Part shown: positions 7,684-15,584 of the stretch, piece after piece | How positions within the stretch are numbered: the first letter of the stretch is position 1 | Layout: each line of letters starts with the position of its first letter | Assembly (NCBI GenBank): GCA_964511215.1 | Contig: CAZEER010000024.1 | Span: forward strand, 1 to 29,345 | Direction: 5' to 3' | Origin: CAZEER01 sp964511215 | GTDB lineage: Bacteria; Fidelibacterota; Marinisomatia; Marinisomatales; UBA1611 | DNA: 29,345 nucleotides | Made by a program: the position numbers and the translations under genes | The notes under the pieces: model-generated | Databases searched by the model: none | Seen by the model: only the letters and a program-made list of their open reading frames with translations | What the model was told of the DNA's origin: nothing

Positions 7684-10600
7684 TTAGGTATTACTAAGTA
7701 GGGTCTGAAGGTTCTTAAGTATTTGATCAATCTCTTCCATCAATTCCTTAGTCTCATCACCAACTATCTTAAGTTCCTTAGGAATATTTTTTAATACACC
7801 TGCTGTAACCTTAATTGATTTTAAAGCTGCCGGAGCTTTCCGAAAGCCTAAACTCTTAGCAGCTTTTGGTAGATTTTTTGTAGATAATAAAAGGGTTTGA
7901 GCCTGCTCGCCTATAGCCTTCAAATCAACTGGAACTGACTCTAGTTCTGCCACACCATCAACAATACCGGACTTAAGGGATCCCAATTCCTCACGAAGAT
8001 AATGTGACGGAGTTAATTTCTCTGACAAGGTGTCCTGATTTACAGATTGGGCAACTTTACTGGCTTCTTTGGAAACTTCTGCAGTAGCCCATCCTAACGC
8101 TCCATCAGGATGCATATCTATAGCAACAATAATCTTACTACTTACTGCTAATCCATCTGAGACATTCTTTAATTTATCTTTTAGTTCAACAATCTTATCA
8201 TTTAAGTCAAATGCTGCATTTACGAATTTATCTATTTCTTGATTACCAGTAGGCTCAGGTCTAACTAGATCCTCACTTTTTATATCTCTCTCATTTATAG
8301 GGACAGATGGACCGGTGCTCTCAAAATTTATATCTGATTCGCTAGGACCACTACTACTATAAAAATCAATACCCAATGAAACTTTAATAGAACGTGGTGA
8401 GGAATACATCGATGGGTTTTCAATACGATCTCTATAATCATTAAAATCACTCCTATGGGCTGCAAGATCAGTATCTCTAATAATTGCCGTATATGCCCTT
8501 CCTGTCTGTCCATTAACCCATTCTTCGTTGAGGCGATCAAAAATATTATAGATATTGATATCAAGATTAGCCTTCGATCCTCCGGGAATATTAAACTTAT
8601 AATAAAATGCTCCATCGACAGAATATTTTTCTGGACGATAGTCATTATTTGGATAGAGGTTTATTCTTGATAATATACTCTCATTCTGCGGCGAAAAGGT
8701 ATATGGTGAACCCGAGTTGTAATAGGCAGTTAAAGTACCTCCATAGTTTTCTTGTAGATACATTAATGAAGCATTTAACGTATGACGCTGGTCCCAACTC
8801 ATAGGGATAAATCTATTAACTGGATCTTGGTTATTCCCTGCGCGGTCAAAAGTTTGGCCCGGTGAATCTGCATTCCCACGTGTATACTGAAGTGTATAAT
8901 TAACAATCCCTTTTATTGGGCCAAGACCTAAATCCAACTGCACTTCTAATCCTCGAGCATTTCCATAATCTTTATTTGAATATAGACCATATTTTACTTG
9001 GTTATAGGTTGATAATGTTTTTGTTGTAAGAAGGTTATATATATCTCTGTAGAAAAGAGCAACATCTAGACTAATATTTCTATTTAATTCTTGCCAGAGA
9101 CCTATCTCGTAGGTAACTGTTTTTTCAGGCTGTAATAGAGTATTCCCCATTCGGGTTACAAAATCACTTGGATCCACAAGAAAGCTATGATTTTGATACA
9201 TAGCATACATCGGTGGCATTTGAAAAAAATGGCCATAGCTAAAATGTAAAACTGCTTGATTTCCTAATTGATAAGCAAAACCAATTCGAGGGCTTACTTG
9301 TTCGATAAGTGGTGCATCAGGATAAGTTGACATCTTATCAGATATGTCAGTCCACTCTTCTGACTCTCCTTCATCAACAAGCGAATCACCATTTGAATCA
9401 TTCCAATCCCAAACACCATTACCATTTGAATCAATCCAATCTTCACCCTCATTCCAAATTCCATCTCCAATAAAAAATAATTGATTCCCAGGATTTCTTC
9501 TGTCTGAAGGATATTCACTCTTTGGATCAAATAGATCATAACGAGCGCCTAGATTGATGACCATATTGTCAAATTCCATTTTATCCTGGAGATAAAAAGC
9601 ATATTCTTGAGGGGAAACCTCATAAACATCAGCATAGGCAGATGTATCGCCGAATACTACTGGCTCATAGATTGAATCACTTGCAGTGTTATAGTATTTA
9701 TTTCTTATAGCATGCCAACGATTGTTAAGATTATGTCCAAAATAATGAATCCCCGTTTTAAAACTGTGGCTATGGTTTGCCTGCCAAGTAGCATCTAACT
9801 TAACCGTCTGATCTATCATTTTTCTTGTTGTATGATCTTTTGATTGCCCACCAGTCAAAAAACCTGAACCATAGTTATCATAATACCGATCATGAACATA
9901 ACCTATATCTGTTGAATCTTTGAAAACATAGTTTCCAAAATAATTATCAACATATGAAAATTTCATCTCGTAAAAAAGATTTTGAGAAATCATATGATTT
10001 AATTGAAATGCGGTATAGTGGGTTTTTTTATAAGAGCCTGCTCTGCCATCAGGATTATATTTAAATCCATGATCATAGCCAAACCAATTGTCATCGCTGT
10101 AAGAATGAAGTAAAGAAAATCTTATCCCATTTATAATTTTAAAACTGAGCTTCAAAAGCACTGATAGATTCTCCCCAGTATTCATAGGTACATAATTCCT
10201 ATCACCAGACTTTTCAGAATACCACATAGTTGAATCATCAGCATAAAAATTTGAGTAATCGTCTACACTAAAAATTCTATAACCATTTAAATGGCCGTTA
10301 TTGAACTGCCTTCTGATATTCGTAAAAAATGTAATTCTATCACCAAGAATTGGACCACTAAAATTTAGCTTAAAATCCCGACTATTGTTTAGAGATGGGG
10401 ATAGTCCAATAAAAATAGAATCATTCCCTGTGTAAAATGAAGATGTACCAAAAGAAGCAAAACCTTCGAAATTAGGGCCACCATCTTTTGTCACAACATT
10501 TACCACACCACTCATTGCTCTTCCATACTCTGCATTAAAAGTTCCTGTAATTACTTCAAGGTCTTGGACAGCCTCAGGCTGAATATCAACTGTTGCACTT

Positions 10601-11139
10601 GTACCACCAAAAGTTTCATCTACCTGAACACCATCTATCATGTAGGTCACCTCTGTATTCCTACCACCACGAAAATGGCCATTTACAACACCAGCCTGCA
10701 TGTTCACCACAGCACCAACATTCTCAACTGGTAAGGCCTCAATCTCCTCACCTGAAATATTCTTAATAGTACCAGTCTGATCTTTTTTCTGGGCTAATCT
10801 GGCAACTTCTACAGTAACTACTTCCCCTTCTAATACGGTTTCTTCCATTTCAATTTTTAGAGATAGCGTTCGGTTTACAGAAACATTGACAGCTTCCATC
10901 CTGATAGATTTGTATCCAATCATATCAGCCTTCAATATGTATTTACCTGGAGGAATATTAATAAGTGTAAATCTACCTTCTACATTTGAAGCCGTACCAT
11001 AAGATGTGTTTTCCAGATACACATTTGCACCTGGCAGCGAAACAGAGTTTTTTTTATCTGTGACTATTCCAGATATTTTCCCTGTAGTCTGAGATATGGA
11101 AATGGATATAAATAAACTTAATAAAAAAGCCCGAATCAT
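7684..11139 (-). CDS. TonB-dependent SusC-like receptor with carboxypeptidase-regulatory N-domain and helical C-terminal extension
   Basis: 1151-aa outer-membrane transporter, predicted to import oligosaccharides using TonB energy. Signal peptide about 1-17; carboxypeptidase-regulatory-like beta-sandwich about 20-100 (GKISGIVTD, GANVYLENTSYGTASN, GRFTLINIPPGKY); plug about 120-235 (TYMIDGVQVDE, EVITGTFNAEYGRAMSGVVN); then a 22-strand-type barrel ending near SIKVSLGIDF at about 926. One loop (558-602) carries Asp/Asn-rich repeats (DSNGNGVWDWNDSNGDS) that resemble calcium-binding loops. Oddly, about 225 residues follow the last barrel strand: a linker and then charged, coiled-coil-like helices (DKIVELKDKLKNVSDG, KELMEEIDQILKNLQTLL). 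TonB receptors normally end at the last strand. It is first in a five-gene operon with no SusD. I see no strong Shine-Dalgarno. The glucan substrate is inferred from the GH16 in the same operon. Confidence 0.9.
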   Translation of the reverse strand: MIRAFLLSLFISISISQTTGKISGIVTDKKNSVSLPGANVYLENTSYGTASNVEGRFTLINIPPGKYILKADMIGYKSIRMEAVNVSVNRTLSLKIEMEETVLEGEVVTVEVARLAQKKDQTGTIKNISGEEIEALPVENVGAVVNMQAGVVNGHFRGGRNTEVTYMIDGVQVDETFGGTSATVDIQPEAVQDLEVITGTFNAEYGRAMSGVVNVVTKDGGPNFEGFASFGTSSFYTGNDSIFIGLSPSLNNSRDFKLNFSGPILGDRITFFTNIRRQFNNGHLNGYRIFSVDDYSNFYADDSTMWYSEKSGDRNYVPMNTGENLSVLLKLSFKIINGIRFSLLHSYSDDNWFGYDHGFKYNPDGRAGSYKKTHYTAFQLNHMISQNLFYEMKFSYVDNYFGNYVFKDSTDIGYVHDRYYDNYGSGFLTGGQSKDHTTRKMIDQTVKLDATWQANHSHSFKTGIHYFGHNLNNRWHAIRNKYYNTASDSIYEPVVFGDTSAYADVYEVSPQEYAFYLQDKMEFDNMVINLGARYDLFDPKSEYPSDRRNPGNQLFFIGDGIWNEGEDWIDSNGNGVWDWNDSNGDSLVDEGESEEWTDISDKMSTYPDAPLIEQVSPRIGFAYQLGNQAVLHFSYGHFFQMPPMYAMYQNHSFLVDPSDFVTRMGNTLLQPEKTVTYEIGLWQELNRNISLDVALFYRDIYNLLTTKTLSTYNQVKYGLYSNKDYGNARGLEVQLDLGLGPIKGIVNYTLQYTRGNADSPGQTFDRAGNNQDPVNRFIPMSWDQRHTLNASLMYLQENYGGTLTAYYNSGSPYTFSPQNESILSRINLYPNNDYRPEKYSVDGAFYYKFNIPGGSKANLDINIYNIFDRLNEEWVNGQTGRAYTAIIRDTDLAAHRSDFNDYRDRIENPSMYSSPRSIKVSLGIDFYSSSGPSESDINFESTGPSVPINERDIKSEDLVRPEPTGNQEIDKFVNAAFDLNDKIVELKDKLKNVSDGLAVSSKIIVAIDMHPDGALGWATAEVSKEASKVAQSVNQDTLSEKLTPSHYLREELGSLKSGIVDGVAELESVPVDLKAIGEQAQTLLLSTKNLPKAAKSLGFRKAPAALKSIKVTAGVLKNIPKELKIVGDETKELMEEIDQILKNLQTLLSNT

Positions 11140-11211
11140 TTTTATAAATAGATAGTTATACTTCTATAAGTGTCTTAAATATACCATGAAAGACCCAACC
11201 TAGAAGAACTA

Positions 11212-11247
11212 AAAAGAAAGGCAGGATAATTATCCCGCCTTTCTTTT
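11212..11247 (-). terminator. Rho-independent terminator of the surface glucan-binding protein gene
   Basis: Long hairpin 20 nt beyond the stop at 11267. An 11-bp outer stem (AAAAGAAAGGC at 11212-11222 with GCCTTTCTTTT at 11237-11247) continues through one A/C mismatch into the palindrome GGATAATTATCC (11224-11235). Read on the minus strand, the stem ends in a U-rich run (CUUUCUUUUU). It separates the monocistronic gene from the receptor operon, which starts 72 nt further on. The U-rich opposite arm means it might also work in the other direction. Confidence 0.85.
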
Positions 11248-11266
11248 ATTCTGAGTTCCAATGAAA

Positions 11267-14200
11267 TTATTTCACCAAAATCATTTTCTGCGTTATGGAT
11301 CTACTGCCAGCCTCGAGGCGATAAAAATAGACACCTGAGGATGCTGTAAAAGCATTCCACTGAACTATATAGGTCCCAGCAACACGTTTTTCATCGACTA
11401 ATTTTTTAATCATTTGGCCTGCAATATTATATACTTTTAAGGTTACTAACTGATCTTCTGGAAGAGAAAACCTGATAGTTGTTAGCGGATTAAATGGATT
11501 TGGATAGTTCGGATAAAGAACAAAATCATTTACTATAATATCTTTATTGTCATCTACCCCAGAGACAGTAGTCTGATCTCCAATCCATGTATAAGCCCAT
11601 TCTCCTGGATTGTTCCACTGTTGATCATTTGCCAAATGCGAGAATCCTACATTTCCTTCCCATGAACCATTATCATTATCATGAAAATAAATATCTAGCG
11701 GTATCCTCATACCATTCACAGGATAAAATCTTTCATCTTCCCCAAAAAGAGCTAGAGTATCCAATGATATTTTCCCTTCCGTAACATAATCTGGGTTAAA
11801 ACCTTCAAAGTAAAAATGATCATCATCTGGGGATCCAATACTTGTTCCCCCTGGGTTATCAAGATGAAGAGTCGCCTGGTTAGCATAAACAATATAGTCT
11901 GGCTCTTCTCCTCTCATCAGTGCGCTATGCTTAGGACCTCGCCAATCGTATAGACCAAAAAATAACTGTAAAGCATCCTGATCCCACCAGTTACCATCAC
12001 CAAAATAATAAGAGTCATCTATAACGTCAGCTGCAAAGTACAAGTAGTCGTTATCTATGGCAAGATAGACGGTTCCATTTAGATCATCTTCATTATCAAC
12101 TGTGTTCCAAACATGTCCTGTTGTTGGATTAATTTCAAAAGGCATAATACCTGAATCCATCCATTCAGAGAGGTCTCCATCTGCTATAAAATTTGAAGGA
12201 ACATCCAAAGATATCGTAGGAATTCCCATGGCAGTATTGGTTAAAGAACTTGATGACAATCCTAATTCACTCTCATTACCGGCAGCATCCACGCAGACTA
12301 CTGCATAGTAGTATGAAACAGATGCATCTTCTAAGGGATTAAAAAGATAATGTGTCGCTGCCTGAGCTCCCTCTAAAACATTTTCAGCGACCAATTCCAC
12401 ACTAGAAGCATCAAGGTCTGTGATTTCACTTTGGCTGGCAAAAACATTATACAACTCATCATCCTCGCCACTAACATCATTCCAGGTAACAAGATTAAAA
12501 TAAGTTGCAGGGACGCCTCCAACATTTTCTGGGGCATTGGGAGCAATTACATCAAAATCAGGATGCCCGGTCCACATATCATCAAAATGGAATGTTCTTC
12601 CAGATGCCCCATTACCTTCTGCCAAGATCTGAAAAACTGTAACACCGCTTGTGTCAAAAGCTGTGGAACCATCAAAATAAATAAAATCTGCCAATGAAAA
12701 TTTATAGTGATTCCAACCACCAGCTGTTTCAGGTGTAAAATTTAGTCCAACTTTATCCACACCATCTTCAAACTGAAGTCTCAGCATAGGCGCATCTGCT
12801 TCTGAGTGCATCCAAAACATCAGAGAATCATTTTGCCATTCATTACCTGAGACAAAGTCAACTGCCGGAGTCATATTAAAACCTCCACCAGACCATTGCT
12901 CCTCTTGTATAAATGTTAGGGCATTCGTTTCCTCAGTATACCCACCACCTTCTGTGACATACATCTGAGCACCCCCCCAGCTGAACGGAGATCCCCAGGC
13001 AGGTGGGGTGTTCATACCATTAAATATCACCAGATCAACGCCTTGGTAACCGGTCAACGTCAAATTATCAAGTATAACTGTACCATGGACATCATCACCT
13101 TCGCCACTACCACTAACAGAAAATTCAAGATGAAAACCGCCTATTGCATCTGTATCCAGTTCTCCATCATCCGTATCACCGGCCCAGCCTGTTAAGTTAA
13201 AACCAGCTCCATCCCAAGAGTCATTCCGAATTAAAGGCATTGTAATCGTCTGCCAACCAGGTTCATTATCTAAAATGTAAAGGAATGAATAGTAATACTC
13301 ACCCAATCCAGAATAACCATCTGGGACACCAGAATAATCACTAAGGTTTAACCTAAGATGAATTCGATTAGCTTCTGATGCTGGCACTGAGTTATAATAG
13401 GAAAGAGAAATACTGTCATATCCGGACCAATCCCATACATGTCCATCACGAGGACGCATTTCAAGTGCTGCTAAAATATTAGTATTTAAAAGATCATTAT
13501 TTGAAAAAGTATTTAATCTTGATTCTGCTGGGACAAGTTTATATGTCCAATAACCCGCACCAATGTTTACCATAACAGTTAAGGCATTACCATCATAAGA
13601 AAAGATTTCATATGTAATTGACTCTGGTGCATCTTCTGGCGCTGTACATTCGCCATCATTAAAAGCTTTAGGAATACCCAAGTATGCACCGACGCCATTT
13701 AGGGTAATGGTTCCATCTTCATCATTATATCCCCATGTAGCCTCATTCGAGCCATCATGAGGATAAACAGGTGTCCCGCAACCATCCGAATCTACGCCTT
13801 GCCAGGTTTCAAGCCAGGTTTCATCACCTAAAACATTATTAAAAGATCCATCAGCATTAAAAACATATTCGTCATCAAAAAAACATGCCCTAACGGTAAC
13901 ATCATCTGTAGAGTTTTCCCACCATGTGCCATCATCCATCCCTGGACCAACTTTTAATGCACCAGCTTCAGGAGCAATAACCCAGGTTGTACCCTCTAAT
14001 TCTACTATTTCAACAACTGTTGTATCATCACCGCCATCGTCATCTTGTGGAGCAGAATAATGATAAATTTTTGCATATCCTCCCCAGCTCTCACTATTAT
14101 GAGCACTATAATCAAGCTGCATCGCACCTTCGCCTTCATGGACAGGATCAGTAATGTAGCTTACATTTATAAAGCTTAGGGTGCTATCAGCACTGGCTGA

Positions 14201-14314
14201 TATCTCATACCCCCAGTAAGAAGTATCAGGGAGTGTATCAAAATTATCAATCGCCTGACCTGATAATAATATAGGTAGTGTGTAAATCAAAAAAATCGAG
14301 AACCATTTTTTCAT
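11267..14314 (-). CDS. Multi-domain secreted beta-glucan-binding protein (CBM-like modules, FN3, CBM9-like, type IX sorting domain)
   Basis: 1015-aa secreted protein with no catalytic domain that I recognise. Signal peptide 1-20. Residues about 23-88 and 263-422 read as two halves of one CIA30/CBM11-like jelly roll (FDTLPDTSYWGYEI; then HVWDWSGYDSISLSYYN to DNLTLTG). Between them sits a Trp-rich module, about 104-262 (EAGALKVGPG, RACFFDDEYVFNADGSF, VLGDETWLETWQG, GVGAYLGIPKAF), of a kind I recall from marine laminarin-related proteins. A second jelly roll spans about 423-585, an FN3 domain about 590-695 and a CBM9/DOMON-like domain about 698-912 (IADGDLSEWMD, WWDQDALQLFF). The C-terminus (930-1015, NYPNPFNPLTTIRFSL to QKMILVK) is a classic type IX sorting domain. 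It has the best Shine-Dalgarno of the minus block and faces the LacI gene across a shared promoter region. Probable role: extracellular capture of laminarin-like glucan. Confidence 0.8.
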   Translation of the reverse strand: MKKWFSIFLIYTLPILLSGQAIDNFDTLPDTSYWGYEISASADSTLSFINVSYITDPVHEGEGAMQLDYSAHNSESWGGYAKIYHYSAPQDDDGGDDTTVVEIVELEGTTWVIAPEAGALKVGPGMDDGTWWENSTDDVTVRACFFDDEYVFNADGSFNNVLGDETWLETWQGVDSDGCGTPVYPHDGSNEATWGYNDEDGTITLNGVGAYLGIPKAFNDGECTAPEDAPESITYEIFSYDGNALTVMVNIGAGYWTYKLVPAESRLNTFSNNDLLNTNILAALEMRPRDGHVWDWSGYDSISLSYYNSVPASEANRIHLRLNLSDYSGVPDGYSGLGEYYYSFLYILDNEPGWQTITMPLIRNDSWDGAGFNLTGWAGDTDDGELDTDAIGGFHLEFSVSGSGEGDDVHGTVILDNLTLTGYQGVDLVIFNGMNTPPAWGSPFSWGGAQMYVTEGGGYTEETNALTFIQEEQWSGGGFNMTPAVDFVSGNEWQNDSLMFWMHSEADAPMLRLQFEDGVDKVGLNFTPETAGGWNHYKFSLADFIYFDGSTAFDTSGVTVFQILAEGNGASGRTFHFDDMWTGHPDFDVIAPNAPENVGGVPATYFNLVTWNDVSGEDDELYNVFASQSEITDLDASSVELVAENVLEGAQAATHYLFNPLEDASVSYYYAVVCVDAAGNESELGLSSSSLTNTAMGIPTISLDVPSNFIADGDLSEWMDSGIMPFEINPTTGHVWNTVDNEDDLNGTVYLAIDNDYLYFAADVIDDSYYFGDGNWWDQDALQLFFGLYDWRGPKHSALMRGEEPDYIVYANQATLHLDNPGGTSIGSPDDDHFYFEGFNPDYVTEGKISLDTLALFGEDERFYPVNGMRIPLDIYFHDNDNGSWEGNVGFSHLANDQQWNNPGEWAYTWIGDQTTVSGVDDNKDIIVNDFVLYPNYPNPFNPLTTIRFSLPEDQLVTLKVYNIAGQMIKKLVDEKRVAGTYIVQWNAFTASSGVYFYRLEAGSRSITQKMILVK

Positions 14315-14320
14315 TATATT

Positions 14321-14326
14321 TCTCCT
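14321..14326 (-). promoter_or_regulatory. Strong Shine-Dalgarno of the glucan-binding protein gene
   Basis: AGGAGA on the minus strand, 6 nt before the ATG at 14314. It stands out because most genes in the minus block lack a clear ribosome-binding site, which suggests high translation of this binding protein. Confidence 0.75.
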
Positions 14327-14433
14327 AAAATAATGTTTTGCTGAGTCTATGCCAGTCTCAGTAGAATAGTTAAACTAAATAAACCCAACAAAATTAACAT
14401 GTAATCAGTTGCTAATAGCTTTATTTGTAATTC

Positions 14434-14450
14434 AACTATTAAAAATAGTT
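14434..14450. promoter_or_regulatory. Candidate operator 1: 7-bp inverted repeat
   Basis: AACTATT-AAA-AATAGTT, perfect 7-bp arms around a 3-nt centre. The size and odd-centre symmetry suit a dimeric helix-turn-helix regulator. It could also be a chance palindrome in AT-rich DNA. Confidence 0.4.
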
Positions 14451-14454
14451 AATT

Positions 14455-14472
14455 ATTGCAAAATAATGCAAT
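14455..14472. promoter_or_regulatory. Candidate operator 2: ATTGCA-N6-TGCAAT
   Basis: Perfect 6-bp arms with a 6-nt spacer, 18 bp in all. Arms with GC-containing cores in an otherwise AT-only region make this the most operator-like of the three for a LacI-family dimer. A related half-site, TTTGCAAT, recurs at about 14507-14514. Confidence 0.45.
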
Positions 14473-14483
14473 CATTTTTCATA

Positions 14484-14506
14484 TTTTTTTCAGTTTGTGA
14501 AAAAAA
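14484..14506. promoter_or_regulatory. Candidate operator 3 or hairpin: 9-bp inverted repeat
   Basis: TTTTTTTCA-GTTTG-TGAAAAAAA, perfect 9-bp arms and a 5-nt loop. It may be a binding site, or a transcription-coupled hairpin in one of the divergent leaders. It lacks the GC-rich stem of a terminator. Confidence 0.35.
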
Positions 14507-14573
14507 TTTGCAATACTTGTTTTCTTTGAGACCTTATTTCATTATTTTCTAATGATAATTAAATGAGATAAAC

Positions 14574-15566
14574 TTGCGCACAACACTAAAACAAATAGCA
14601 GATGATACTGGGCTTTCTATTGCCACAGTATCAAGAGCACTCCGGAGGAACCGAAGACGATACACTACTAATGAAGAAAAGATATACGCGTCTGCCCGAA
14701 AGCTCGGATACCCATTTATTGGAGACATCGGGGAAAAAGAGCAACTAACTATTGCTCTTGTTACTGAAGTCCATCGGGGTGAATTCTATTCTTCATTGTT
14801 TAATGGGTTTTACAATTCCAGTAAAAGCTCTGAATCTGATATCGTATTTGTTAATCTTGCAAAATATAGTGATGACCCTGTAAAACATATTATCAATCTG
14901 AGCAAAAAGTATAGTGGCATATGCCTATTTCTACCAAATCTAGAAAAAACCGACTACAAACGCATACGCGATGGTATTGGGAAATATCCAATCATTTCTC
15001 TCACTCCAATGAAAAACCCAACAATCGATACTGTTTCTTTTGATTCATACAGTGGTGGCTATATGATTGCAAAACACTTTGAAGAGGAGAACTATAAAAA
15101 ATTTGGCATTATATCAGGACCAAACGATGCAGTAGATGCTGTTTTTAGAAAAAATGGATTTATTGACCACATCAATGAGAAAAATGATCTTGAATTAGTT
15201 TGGGAATACAAAGGAGACTTTAGTAGCGAATCTGGACGGAATGCGTTTAATGATTTCAATAATCAAAACATAAAAGACATTGCAATTTTTGGTTGCAATG
15301 ACCACACATGCTTTGGCTTCATGAAATCTGCTTTAGAAATGGGATATAGAATCCCTAATGATTTTATTATTGCAGGGTACGACAATCTTTCTTTCTGCAG
15401 CACTTTTACACCTGAGCTTACATCTGTTGCTACAGACTTTGACATTCTAGGTAAAAGAGCAATCCGAACAATCGAAAACATGGTAAATGACAGCAATGAG
15501 ATTATACGACAATTTTCGATGGTTCCAGTAGAAATAATCATTCGAACAAGTACCAAGAATAACTAA
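14574..15566 (+). CDS. LacI-family transcriptional regulator
   Basis: 330-aa sugar-responsive repressor. The N-terminal helix-turn-helix is clear (TLKQIADDTGLSIATVSRAL, residues 4-23). The periplasmic-binding-protein-like effector domain runs from about 58 to 325 (LTIALVTEV, GYMIAKHFEE, IAGYDNLSF, LTSVATDFDILGKRAI). The start is TTG at 14574. The only nearby ATG is out of frame and the in-frame stop TAA at 14556 leaves no other choice. The hinge is unusual: after RKLGYPF there is no canonical PNxxARxL hinge-helix motif. It is the first gene of the catabolic operon, 18 nt ahead of the GH16 gene, so it is probably autoregulated. The inverted repeats upstream are its likely targets. The effector is probably a beta-glucan-derived disaccharide (inferred). 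Confidence 0.9.
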   Translation: MRTTLKQIADDTGLSIATVSRALRRNRRRYTTNEEKIYASARKLGYPFIGDIGEKEQLTIALVTEVHRGEFYSSLFNGFYNSSKSSESDIVFVNLAKYSDDPVKHIINLSKKYSGICLFLPNLEKTDYKRIRDGIGKYPIISLTPMKNPTIDTVSFDSYSGGYMIAKHFEEENYKKFGIISGPNDAVDAVFRKNGFIDHINEKNDLELVWEYKGDFSSESGRNAFNDFNNQNIKDIAIFGCNDHTCFGFMKSALEMGYRIPNDFIIAGYDNLSFCSTFTPELTSVATDFDILGKRAIRTIENMVNDSNEIIRQFSMVPVEIIIRTSTKNN

Positions 15567-15584
15567 CAATTAAACGCTATTATT

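Larger units (their letters stand above)
14315..14573. promoter_or_regulatory. Divergent intergenic promoter/operator region
   Basis: About 259 very AT-rich bases between the start of the binding-protein gene (leftward) and the LacI gene (rightward). It must hold promoters for both directions, and it contains three perfect inverted repeats within 73 nt (14434-14506). I could not assign convincing -35/-10 boxes. TTGCAA at 14508 and TTGAGA at 14526 are weak rightward -35 candidates. No tRNA, small ORF or riboswitch is apparent. Confidence 0.6.

Noticed and set aside
7683..7730. Upstream ATG at 7730 for the FN3/CTD protein
   Set aside because: It would overlap the receptor gene and put 16 extra residues before an ideal signal peptide. 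The ATG at 7682, one nt after the receptor stop, is the better start.
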